Of a stretch of 64,000 nt of DNA, positions 7,785 to 19,900 are shown piece after piece. The stretch comes from DASZIT01 sp963709665. GTDB lineage: Bacteria; Actinomycetota; Acidimicrobiia; Acidimicrobiales; RAAP-2. The DNA is taken from NCBI GenBank assembly GCA_963709665.1, contig CAVPWU010000002.1, forward strand, positions 124,001-188,000. Direction: 5' to 3'. The notes under the pieces are model-generated. The model was not told the origin of the DNA. It searched no databases and worked only from the letters and a program-made list of their open reading frames with translations. Position 1 is the first letter of the stretch. Each line of letters begins with the position of its first letter. A program made the position numbers and the translations under genes.

Positions 7785-10666
7785 CAGCCGACCACCGGGG
7801 CGACGACGGAAGGGCGGTGGTGGTGCTCGAGATGGTGGCCGACCCGACCCCTAAGATCACCGAGGGGTAGGTGGTAACGAGCCGGCCGGAGTTGGTCACC
7901 GTCATGCTGTAGGCTGCCGAACGGCACCTCGGTCCGGCTGAGGCCGTCGGGCCCCAGCGTCTGAAGGACGTACTGGTTATGCGCACAGTTGTGGTGGTCG
8001 ACGTCAGCACGATGGTGGCACCGGGTCAGCGACCCCCCCGGCGTCTTGGTCACACGCAGGGCCAGCACCCCCAGCGGGACCACGTCGTTGAATTCGCGCC
8101 GGGGGGGCCGGTGCTCCGGGGTGGGTCGACGCGCTGCTGGCCGTGACGGTCGTCGGAAGGTGGTGGCCTCGGCCTGGCAGGTGGCACCGTACACCGCGGT
8201 GGCGCTGGCGAAGGGGTAGATGTCGGCGATCGGGTGGACGTTGGTGCCCCCGGTGGGTCAGGGAGCCGGGGACGGGGTTCCACCAGCCGTTAATGGTGTT
8301 GACGTTGGTGATGCCGGCGTTGTTGAGCTCCACGGGAATCTGAAGTGGTCGGAAGCCCGGTAAGGCTGGTCACACCGGAATCAGTGGTGTTCTCCGACCA
8401 GCCTGTGGAGCTCGACCCGGTGGCGATGAACGCTCCGGTGGGTGCCGCCCGACCGCCGCACAGGTCGGGGAACCGGTGGTGGCAGTGCAGGCGACGCCGT
8501 TGACATAGAGCGACGCACCGTCGGCGGCGGGGAGGACCGAGGACCATGCGGCACTCGGGTACCGGAGCGCCCCACAGGATGTCGGCCCCGTTGGTGCCGT
8601 TGGCGGCGACGACACAGGCGGTGCCGTTGGCGCAGGAGATGGCCGACACCGAGGTGTCACCCGAGGGGACCGAGGACTGAAGGGACCAGGCGTCGGTGGC
8701 CGTGACGTTGCCGGACAGGATCGCCGGCCCGGCGGTATTGGTACCGATGGTCACGCAGACTCCGGTAGACGGACAAACCAGGGCGATGAAGGTGGCGAGA
8801 CCGGTAGGCGGTAGGCTGTCATTGGTGGCCGTCGCCGCCCCGGGTGCCTCGCTCAGGATTGCCACCCCGGCGGAGGTGGTGGCAGTCTCGACGCATTTGG
8901 ATGCCGAAGCGCACGCGATGTTGGTCAGCGAACTGTAGGTGGTGCCGGTTGGGAGGGCGTCGACCGCCCACGCCACGGCGTAGGGGGTGGTGGAGGAGAG
9001 CGTGCCGGTCATCAGCAGAGGGGCGGTGGCGGTGGTCATTCCCATCCCGATGGCCATGCAAGCCGTGGCCGAGGGACAGCTCAGCTGGCTCAAGGAGGTG
9101 ACAGTGACCCCACTGGGCCCGGTGCCGTATGCCCAGGGCCCGGCGATGGGTCCCGACACCGCGATGCCGGCGGGGCTGGCACTGTTGGAGCCGATGGCGA
9201 CACAGGCGGTAGCGGATGGACAGCTGACCTGGGTCAATGTCGAGATGGTGGGGGTGGTGGTGGGGAGGTCACCGCCGTCCAGGTGTCGGCTCCTGAGCCG
9301 GTGAAGGTGGAGACCAAGGCGACCGGCCCGGTCGCCGAGGTCCCGATGGCCACGCACTGGGTGCCGCCGGTCGGGCAGGTCACCTGGGTGATGTTGGTAC
9401 CGTCGGTGGGGGTGATGGAGTCGGTCCACGCCGTTTGAGCGTTGGCCGGAGCGTAGGAGTCGATGACCCCAGCCGATGTGGTGCCCGAAATCTGGTAGCC
9501 GGCTGCGAAACACTTGGTCGTGCCGGCGCACACCGGCGGAGTCAGACCGGGTGGCTCCTGGCGCCGGGTCGCTCGTCCAGCCGGTGGCCGAGCCGGTTCC
9601 GGACGCCGAGGTGAGCTCGCCATACGGGGTGCCGGCGCCGAGCGAGTTGGTGGTGCCCTCGCCGGTGGTGGCGCAGACGAACTGGCCGGTGCCCGGGCAG
9701 CTCACCCCGTCCTCGACGCCCGTCGAGTTCGGGTAGGCGAGCCCGATGGAGCTTCCCTCGTCGTAGTACACGGTGGTGGCGGCCGTGGTGACGCCGGCCG
9801 AGATGGTGACCGGTGAGTTGACCGTCGCCCCGGTCAGGGTGCTGGGCTCGACACTCGTCCCGTCGGTGGCCAGGTTCTCCACGAAGGACGACAGGGGAGC
9901 CGGCCCCCACTGAGCCGGTCCCACGGTGATCGAGTAGGGTCCGGGCTCAGCTCCAGGAACACGCAGCCGTACTGATCGGGATAGACGGTGGGGAGCGCCA
10001 CCCCGGTGTTGGTGTCGGTGATGTTCACCGGGATGGTCTGGACCCGGCCCGAGCCCGTGGCGTTCTCCCACGGTACGCCGGCGGCGTCCGACACGGTGGT
10101 GTCCCCGCTGACCTGCAGACGGTAGAAGCCGTACTGGGGGATCCCGGGGTGCCGGATAGTTGAGGATGGTGGTGTCGCTGATGCTCTGGTTGGCACCCCA
10201 GGTCACGCTGACGGTGAGTGCCAGCACCTGCGCTCCGCCATTGCTCGAGCAGAGATTGGGCGCCGAACCGTCCGCCGTTGTCCAGAAGTACTCCGCCTGG
10301 ATGGTGTACATCACGTTCCCCTGCGTGACTGGGTGAACAGGAGTTGCCGCCAGTTGGATCGGCGCCGCCTTGTGGTCGGTCTACACCTCGAGGTTGCCGT
10401 TCTTCGGCGGCGGGTCCTGGGCGCTGCTCGAGCACCTCGACCCAGTGTTCGGCGATATCCAGGGCGCTGAGGCTGTTCTTGGCCGAGGCGGCGTTGTCGA
10501 CTTCGGTGGTCAGGAGGAAGGTCAGCGGAAGCAGGACCACCAGAAGCACGGCAAAAGCCACGATCACCTCGGTGAGGGTGACCCCGGCGTCCGAGCGGAC
10601 GCGTCCGCCGAAGTGACGGGCGAACCGGGTGCTGCCTCGGCGGTCGGGATGCAGGAATCGCAACAT
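7784..10666 (-). CDS. Type IV prepilin-like protein, PilV-like with large Cys-repeat ectodomain (frameshifted)
   Basis: First gene of the operon. ATG 10666 encodes a basic leader ending RSDAG, then VTLTEVIVAFAVLLVVLLPL, a canonical type IV prepilin processing site (G/V, Glu5). The 950-residue product is far longer than a normal minor pilin (150-250). The ectodomain holds about nine copies of a two-Cys motif like CPSATACVAIG spaced 40-55 residues apart, suggesting disulfide-closed beta-propeller or beta-sheet blades. Breaks include 10421-10424 (repaired by one GC), an in-frame TAG near 10380, and shifts near 10160, 9940, 9560, 9260, 8560, 8350, 8230 and 7800. The C-terminal motif TTYPSVILGVGSATISS is readable. 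Confidence 0.6.
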
Positions 10667-10949
10667 GAGCTTGCTGGAAATCCTACGGATCGAGGACCGC
10701 GCCTCCTAGGCGTAATTCCACCTAGTGGGAAGATCTGGTCACGCTCTGTGGTATTCGAAACATCTCGCGAGGCTCCACCCCGTTGAGTGGGAGGCCACGA
10801 ATTTGAGTTCAGCTCAGGTCCGGGCCCGTCGATATATCGAGGGCCGTGACCCGGTGGCCGGTGGAGGTTGCTGTCCGAGCTCGGGGTTACGGTGCCGGCC
10901 CGGGGCACCCGGGCATAGTCGAGGAGGGGCTACGCCGAAGGCCTGGAGT
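10667..10949. promoter_or_regulatory. Divergent intergenic region of the pilin and sedolisin genes
   Basis: These 283 bases separate the leftward prepilin operon (start 10666) from the rightward giant protease (GTG 10950). They are visibly less GC-rich than the flanks. Two short inverted repeats are visible close together: CGCCT-CCT-AGGCG near 10704-10716 and CCAC-CTA-GTGG near 10720-10730. They are candidate operator sites for joint control. No convincing -35/-10 pair could be assigned by eye. The rightward frame is open upstream of 10950, but that stretch lacks protein-like features. Confidence 0.4.
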
Positions 10950-13900
10950 GTGCGTCGAAGGATCATCGTCTCGACCCTCCTGGCGCTCATCGCCCTCGGG
11001 GCGGGGATTGTGGTGGCCGGAATCGGGGCACATTCCGGCGTGGCTCGGTCGCCCGTGCGAGTGGGATCGGAAGTTCGCGGCGCCACGGTTGCCGTCGGTC
11101 CTTCCGGCACCGGTGGCGGGGGCGCTCGGTCGCCCGAAACGCTCCCCGGAGGACTCCGCTCCGAGGCGGACACCCCTTCTCCGCCGAGCGGCGACACGTC
11201 GGTGGTGGCGCCGGCAGCTCCGATTCCCGCCCACAGCACCGAGGTGGGGCCGGTATCCCCCACCCGGACCCTGAGCGTCGACGTCGGCCTGGAACCGGCG
11301 GATCCGGCGGGCCTGGAGCGCTTCGACACCGCTGTCTCCACACCGGGCTCACCGGAGTACCACCACTACCTGGCCAAGGGGCAGTTCGCTGGCCGCTTCG
11401 GAGCGCCGGAGGCGACCATCGACGGACTGGTCGCCGCCCTCGAGTCCCACGGGCTGGACGCCACCCCCACTCCGGACCGGCTGTCGGTCAAGGCCTCCGG
11501 AACCGCCGGACAGGTCGAGGCGGCCTTCCAGACCCCCTTGGTGAACGAGCGCCTGGCGGGGGGGCGGATCGCCTACCTGAACCCTCAGGCACCCAGGCTC
11601 CCGACGGAGGTGGCGAAGGGCGTGATCGGCGTGGTGGGTCTGTCGGACGTGGTGCAGCTTGAGGCGGATGCCATCCCCTCACCACGGCTGCCCGTCGCCA
11701 CGACCTCGCCACCGGTGTCGCCGGTGCGTTCACACGCCTCCGGTCCTTCGCCCTGTACGGCGGCCACCAACACCGCCGGGGCCTATGGCGCGTACACCTC
11801 CAACTCCCTCGCCTCCGCCTACGGGTTCACCACCGCCTACGCCGCCAACAACCTGGGCGCCGGCCAGTCGGTGGCGCTGTTCGAGCTCGAGCCCTTCTCG
11901 GCCGCCGATGTCTCGGCCTTCGAGTCGTGTTACGGCATCTCCACCACCGTGACAACCACCAATGTGGACGGCGGACCCGGCACCGGAGCCGGCTCGGGGG
12001 AGTCGGCGCTGGACATCGACGTGGTGGCCTCGCTGGCCCCGTCGGCCACGGTCCACGTCTACCAGGCACCGAACGGCGGTACGTCGACCATCGACACCTA
12101 CGATCGGATCGCCACCGACGACACCTCCAAGGTGGTGAGCACCAGTTGGGCCGCCTGCGAGCCCGAACTCGCCGGCTACTCCAACCAGGCGCTGGAGAAC
12201 CCCATCTTCGAGGAGATGGCCGCCCAGGGCCAGACCATGGTGGCTGCCTCGGGGGACGACGGCTCGGAGGCCTGCTACAACGAGCCCAGCACCGCCCTGG
12301 CGGTCAACGATCCGCCCAGCCAGCCGTGGGTGACCGGGGTGGGCGGCACCTCGCTGACCGCCATCGGCCCGCCGCCCACCGAGACGGTGTGGAACGAGAG
12401 CGCCGATTCCTACGGGGCGGGCGGCGGCGGCGAGTCGATCACCTGGGCCCGTCCGGCCTGGCAGACCGGCACCGGGACGTCCGGCACCGCCCGCCAGGTC
12501 CCCGACCTCTCCGCCTCCGCCGACCCCGTGCACGGGTATGTCATCTACTACGACGGCAGTTGGACCGCCGAGGGCGGCACCAGCGCGGCAGCGCCCCTGA
12601 CCGCCGCCCTGGCGTCCCTGGTGGACAACACCTGTGGGTCGGGTGCGCTCGGGTTCCTGAACCCCAAGCTGTACTCGATGGCGACGGCCGACACCGGCTT
12701 CCACGACATCACCTCCGGGAACAACGACTACAAGGACAACAATGGCGGCTTGTACCCGGCCACCACGGGCTACGACATGGCCTCCGGGCTGGGCTCGCCC
12801 AACGGGTCGACCTGGTTCACCTCCGGCTGTCAGACGTCGGTGGGGTCGGCGTCGATGACCCCGGCCAAGAACCTGACCGGCGCGTCGACCACCTACTCGA
12901 CCAAGTTCACGACCTCGGGATCGGGGGCCATGCCCGCCGGCGACGACGTCACCCTGGTCGGCCCGAGCGGGACCAGATTCACCTCCACGGCGTCGAACTA
13001 CACGGTGACCGTGGGCTCGGGGAGCGCCGTCCAGGCCACCTCGGCTGTCGCCTCCCCCGACAACGGGTCGTCGACCGACAACGCCGTGGTGCTGCAGCTA
13101 CCGGCAAGCGTCGGCGCCAGTACGGCCGTGGCGGTGTCGGCGTCGGGTGTGACCAACGCCTCCACGGCGGGGGGCCAGTCGGCCTCCGTCTTCACCTCAG
13201 CGGACCAGGCGCCGGTGTCGACGCCGTTCACCTTGGCCGGGGTCGGGTCGGCCGGGGTGTCAACGACCTCGGCATCGTCGTCGTCCGTGGAGGCGGACGG
13301 TGTGGCCAGCTCCACGGTGACGGTGACGGTCAGGGATGGCTCCGGCAACCTGGCTTCCGGACGGTCGGTCACCCTCGCCCAGGCGGGCGGCCACTCGGTG
13401 ATCACCGCCTCACCGGCCACCACCAATGCCTCCGGAATCGCCACCTTCACGGTGACCGACACCACGGTGGAGAGCGTCACCTACACCCCGGCCGACGCCA
13501 CCGACTCGGTGACCCTGCCGACCGTGGCGGTGGCCTTCATCGCGCCCAAGGCCAGCGTGGCGACCTCGACGGTGGTGGCGTCACCGACGTCGGTGGAGGC
13601 CGACGGGGTGGCCAGCTCGACGGTCACCGTCACCCTCAAGAACGACAACGACGTGGTGCTGGCCGGCAAGTCGGTCACCCTGGCGGCCGGTAGCGGCTCC
13701 TCGGTGATCACCACCTCGCCGGCCATCACCAACAGCTCCGGGGTGGCCACCTTCACCCTCACCGACACCACCGCCGAAGCGGTCACCTACACCGCCACCG
13801 ACACTACCGACGCAGTGACCCTCAACGGTGCCGGACAGACCCCGACGGTGACGTTCACCACACCCAAGGCCTCCATCGCCAACTCCACCGTCTCGGCTTT

Positions 13901-16900
13901 TCCGGTCACGCTGGAGGCCGACGGGGTCGTCTCCTCGACGGTCACCGTCACCCTCAAGGACGACCACAGTGTGGTGCTGGCCGGAAAGTCGGTCTCCCTA
14001 GCCGCCGGTTCGGGCTCCTCGATGATCACCACCTCGCCGGCCATCACCAACAGCTCCGGGGTGGCCACCTTCACCCTCACCGACACCACCGCCCAGGCGG
14101 TCGTCTACACCGCCACCGACACCACCGACGCGGTCACCCTCAACGGTGCCGGCCAGACCCCGACGGTGACCTTCACCACGCCGAAGGCCAGCGTGACGAC
14201 CTCGACGGTGGTGGCGTCACCGACGTCGGTGGAGGCCGACGGGGTGGCCGGCTCCACGGTCACCGTCACCCTGGAGGACGACCACGGGGTGCTCCTGGCC
14301 GGCAAGTCGGTCTCCCTGGCCGCCGGTAGCGGCTCCTCGGTGATCACCACCTCGCCGGCCATCACCAACAGTTCCGGGGTGGCCACCTTCACCCTGACCG
14401 ACACCACCGCCCAGGCGGTGACCTACACCGCCACCGACACCACCGACGCCGTAATCCTCAACGGTGCCGGCCAGACCCCGACGGTGACCTTCACCACACC
14501 CAAGGCTTCCATCACCAACTCCACCGTCTCGGCTTCTCCGGTCACGCTGGAGGCCGACGGGTTGGCCAGCTCGACGGTCACCGTCACCCTCAAGGACGAC
14601 CACGGGGTGCTCCTGGCCGGCAAGTCGGTCTCCCTGGCGGCCGGTTCAGGCTCCTCGGTGATCACCACCTCCCCGGCCATCACCAACAGCTCCGGGGTGG
14701 CCACCTTCACCCTCACCGACACCACCGCCCAGGCGGTCGTCTACACCGCCACCGACACCACCGACGCCGTAATCCTCAACGGTGCCGGTCAGACCCCGAC
14801 GGTGACGTTCACCACACCCAAGGCCTCCATCGCCAACTCCACCGTCTCGGCTTCTCCGGTCACGCTGGAGGCCGACGGGTTGGTCTCCTCGACGGTGACC
14901 GTCACCCTCAAGGACGACCACGGGGTGCTCCTGGCCGGCAGGTCGGTCTCCCTGACCGCCGGTAGTGGCTCCTCGGTGATCACCACCTCGCCGGCCACCA
15001 CCAACAGCTCCGGGGTGGCCACCTTCACCCTCACCGACACCACCGCCCAGGCGGTGACCTACACCGCCACCGACACCACCGACGCCGTAATCCTCAACGG
15101 TGCCGGACAGACCCCGACGGTGACGTTCACCACACCCAAGGCTTCCATCACCAACTCCACCGTCTCGGCTTCTCCGGTCACGCTGGAGGCCGACGGGGTG
15201 GCCAACTCGACGGTCACCGTCACCCTGGAGGACGACCACGGCGTGCTCCTGGCCGGCAAGTCGGTCTCCCTGGCGGCCGGTTCAGGCTCCTCGGTGATCA
15301 CCACCTCCCCGGCCATCACCAACAGCTCCGGGGTGGCCACCTTCACCCTCACCGACACCACCGCCCAGGCCGTCACCTACACCGCCACCGACACCACCGA
15401 CGCGGTGACTCTCAACGGTGCCGGACAGATCCCGACGGTGACGTTCACCACACCCAAGGCCTCCATCGCCAACTCCACCGTCTCGGCTTCTCCGGTCACG
15501 CTGGAGGCCGACGGGTTGGTCAACTCGACGGTGACCGTCACTCTCAAGGACGACCACGGTGTGGCGCTGGCCGGGAAATCCGTGTCCTTGGCAGCCGGTT
15601 CGGGTCACTCGGACATCACGGGCACTCCGGCCATCACCAACAGCTCCGGGGTGGCCACCTTCACCCTCACCGACACCTCCGCCGAGGCGGTCGCCTACAC
15701 CGCCACCGATACCACCGACGCGGTGACCCTCAACGGTGCCGAACAGACCCCGACGGTGACCTTCACCACGCCGAAGGCCAGCGTGACGACCTCGACGGTG
15801 GTGGCGTCACCGACGTCGGTGGAGGCCGACGGGGTGGCCAGCTCCACGGTCACCGTCACCCTGGAGGACGACAACGGCGTGCTCCTGGCCGGCAAGTCGG
15901 TGTCCCTGGTGGCGACCAGCGGCTCCTCGGTGATCACCACCTCGCCGGCCATCACCAACAGCTCGGGGGTGGCCACCTTCACCGTCACCGACACCACCGC
16001 CCAGGCGGTGACCTACACCGCCACCGATACCAGCGACGCAGTGACTCTCAATGGCGCCGGACAGAGTCCGACGGTCATCTTCGCCTCGCCGCAGGCCTCC
16101 TCCGCGAGATCCACCGTCAACGCATCTCCGTCGACGGTGGAGACGGACGGTACCTCCTCGACGGTCACCGTCACCCTCAAAGACGACAACGGCGTGCTCC
16201 TGGCCGGGAAGTCGGTCTCCCTGGCCGCCGGTTCGGGCTCTTCGGTGATCACCACCTCCCCGGCCACCACCAACGGCTCCGGGGTGGCCACCTTCACCCT
16301 CACCGACACCACCGCCCAGGCGGTCGTCTACACCGCCACCGACACCACCGACGCCGTAATCCTCAACGGTGCCGGCCAGACCCCCACGGTGACCTTCACC
16401 GCGCCGAAGGCCAGCGTGACGACCTCGACGGTGGCGGTGTCACCGCCGTCGGTGGAGGCCGACGGGGTGGCCAGCTCGACGGTCACCGTCACCCTGGAGG
16501 ACGACCACGGTGTGGCGCTGGCCGGCAGGTCGGTCTCCCTGGCCGCCGGTAGCGGCTCCTCGGTGATCACCACCTCCCCGGCCATCACCAACAGCTCCGG
16601 GGTGGCCACCTTCACCCTGACCGACACCACCGCCGAGGCCGTCACCTACACCGCCACCGACACCACCGACGCGGTCACCCTGAACGGTGCCGGCCAGACC
16701 CCGACGGTCACCTTCACCTCGCCCAAGGCCTCGGTAGCCAACTCGACGGTGGCGGCCTCGCCCTCCTCGGTGGAGGCTGACGGCCTCGCCAGTTCCACGG
16801 TCACCGTCACCCTGGAGGACGACAACGGCGTCCTCCAGGCCGGCAAGTCGGTCTCCCTGGCCCAGGGCACCGGCCATTCGGTGATCACCACCTCCCCGGC

Positions 16901-19900
16901 CACCACGAACAGCTCAGGTGTGGCCACCTTCGTGGTCACCGACACCAGTGCGGAGACCGTCACCTACACCGCCACCGACACCACCGATGCGGTCACTCTC
17001 AACGGGGCCGGCCAGACCCCGACGGTCACCTTCACCTCGCCCAGGGCCTCGGTGGCCAATTCGACGGTGACGGCCGCACCCTCGTCGGTGGAGGCGGACG
17101 GGGTGGCCACCTCCTCGGTCACCGTCACCCTGAAGGACGACAACGGTGTCGCATTGGCGGCAAGGGCGCTCTCCCTTGCCGCGGGCTCGGGCTCCTCGGT
17201 GATCACCACCTCCCCGGCCACCACCAACAGCTCGGGTGTGGCCACCTTCAGCCTCACCGACACCACCGCCCAGGCCGTCACCTACACCGCCACCGACACC
17301 ACCGACTCGGTCACCCTGAACGGCGCCGGCCAGACCCCGACGGTCAACTTCACCACCCCCACGGTGGTGCTGGCCACCTCCACGGTGGCCGCCTCACCCT
17401 CCACGGTGGATGCCGACGGCAGTGCCGCGTCCACCATCACCGTCACCCTGCGGGACGCCGCCGGAGTGGGAATGCCGGGCCGATCGGTCGCCCTGGGACA
17501 GGGGACCGGCCATTCGGTGATCACCACCTCCCCGGCCACCACCAACACCGCCGGAGTGGCCACCTTCACCGTCGCCGACGCCACCCCCGAGACCGTCACC
17601 TACACGGCCACCGACTCCAGCGATGCCCTGGTGCTCAGCGCACCCGGCCAACAGCCGCAGGTGATCTTCAGCGCCTCCGAAGCCTCGGTGACCAACTCGA
17701 CGGTTACGGCGTCGCCCCTAAGTGTCGAGGCCGACGGGCTGGCCACCGCCACCGTTACCGTGGCCCTTGAGGATCGGAACGGTGCGGTCGTCCCCGGGAA
17801 GTCGGTCTCCCTCGCCCAGGGCACCGGCCATTCGGTGATCACCACCTCCCCGTCGGTGACCAATGCCTCCGGTGTGGCGAGCTTCGTGGTCACGGACACC
17901 ACGGCCGAGCTGGTCACCTACACCGCCACCGACACCACCGACGCGGTCACCCTGAACGGCACCGGCCAGACGCCCACGGTCACCTTCACCTCGCCGAAGG
18001 CCACGGTGGCCAACTCCACGGTGACGGCAACGCCTTCCTCGGTGGAGGCCGACGGGGTAGCCAGCTCCACGGTGACGGTCACCCTGAAGGACGACAACGG
18101 AGTGGCCCTCTCCGGACGGTCGGTGTCCCTGGTGGCCGGTTCCGGCTCCTCGGTGATCACCGCCTCGCCGGCCACCACCAACACCAGCGGTATGGCCACG
18201 TTCACGGTGAAGGACGCCACCACCCAGGCCGTCACCTACACCGTCACCGACACCACCGACTCGGTGACCCTGAACGGGGCGGGCCAGACCCCCACGGTCA
18301 CCTTCACCTCGCCGAAAGCCACCGTGGCCAACTCCACGGTGGTGGCATCGCCGTCCTCGGTGGAGGCCGACGGGGTGGCCTCTTTGACGGTGACGATCAC
18401 CCTGAAGGACGACAACGGGGTGGCGCTCGGGGGCCGTTCGGTGTCGCTGGCCGCCGGCTCGGGCTCCTCGGTCATCACCACCTCGCCGGCCACCACCAAC
18501 GGCTCGGGCATCGCCACCTTCACCGTCACCGACACCACGGCGGAAGCCGTCACCTACACCGCCACCGACACCACCGACTCGGTGACCCTGAACGGCGCCG
18601 GCCAGACCCCGACGGTCACCTTCACGTCGCCCAGGGCCACCGCGGGGAACTCGACGGTGGTGGCGTCGCCGACGTCGGTGGAGGCCGACGGGGTGGCCAG
18701 CTCGACGGTGACGGCCACCCTGAAGGACGACAACGGGGTGGCGCTGGCCGGAAGGTCGGTCTCCCTGGCGGCCGGTTCGGGCTCCTCGGTGATCACCACC
18801 TCGCCGGCCACCACCAACCCCTCGGGCATCGTCACCTTCACCGTCTCCGATACCACCGCCCAGGCCGTCACCTACACCGCCACCGATACCACCGACTCGG
18901 TCACCCTGAACGGCGCCGGCCAGACCCCGACGGTCACCTTCACCTCGCCCAAGGCCTCGGTGGCCAATCTCGACGGTGACGGCCGTCACCCACGTCGGTG
19001 GAGGCGGACGGGGTGGCGACCTCCTCGGTGACGGTCACCCTGAAGGACGACGACGGCGTCGTCCTGGCCGGAAGGTCAGTGTCCCTGGCCGCCGGCTCGG
19101 GCTCCTCGGTGATCGCCACCTCGCCGGCCACCACCAACGGCTCGGGGGTGGCCACCTTCACCGTCTCCGACACCACCGCCCAGGCCGTCACCTACACCGC
19201 CACCGACACCACCGACTCGGTGACCCTGAACGGAGCCGGCCAGACCCCGACGGTCAACTTCACGTCGCCCAGAGCCGCCGTCGGGAACTCGACGGTGGTG
19301 GCGTCACCTTCGTCGGTGGAGGCGGACGGGGAGGGCAGCTCGACGGTCACGGTCACCTTGAAGGACGACAACGGGGTGGCGCTGGCCGGAAGGTCGGTCT
19401 CCCTGGCCGCCGGATCCGGCTCCTCGGTGATCACCACCTCGCCGGCCACCACCAACAGCTCGGGGGTGGCCACCTTCGCCGTCTCCGACACCACCGCCCA
19501 GGCCGTCACCTACACCGCCACCGACACCACCGACTCGGTCACCCTGAACGGCGCCGGCCAGACCCCGACAGTCACCTTCACGTCGCCCAAGGCCTCGGTG
19601 GCCAATTCGACGGTGACGGCCGCACCCTCGTCGGTGGAGGCGGACGGGGTCGCAGCCTCCTCGGTGACGGTCACCCTGAAGGACGACAACGGGGTGGCGC
19701 TGGCCGGAAGGTCGGTCTCCCTGGCGGCCGGCTCGGGCTCCTCGGTGATCGCCACCTCGCCGGCCACCACCAACGGCTCGGGGGTGGCCACCTTCACCGT
19801 CTCCGACACCACCGCCCAGGCCGTCACCTACACCGCCACCGACACCACCGACTCGGTCACCGTGAACGGGGCGGGCCAGACCCCCACCGTTACCTTCACG

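Noticed and set aside
10725..10949. N-terminal extension of the giant protease to an ATG at 10725
   Set aside because: The added 75 residues have no signal or family features, and the basic plus hydrophobic signal segment starts at GTG 10950, which has a plausible ribosome-binding site.
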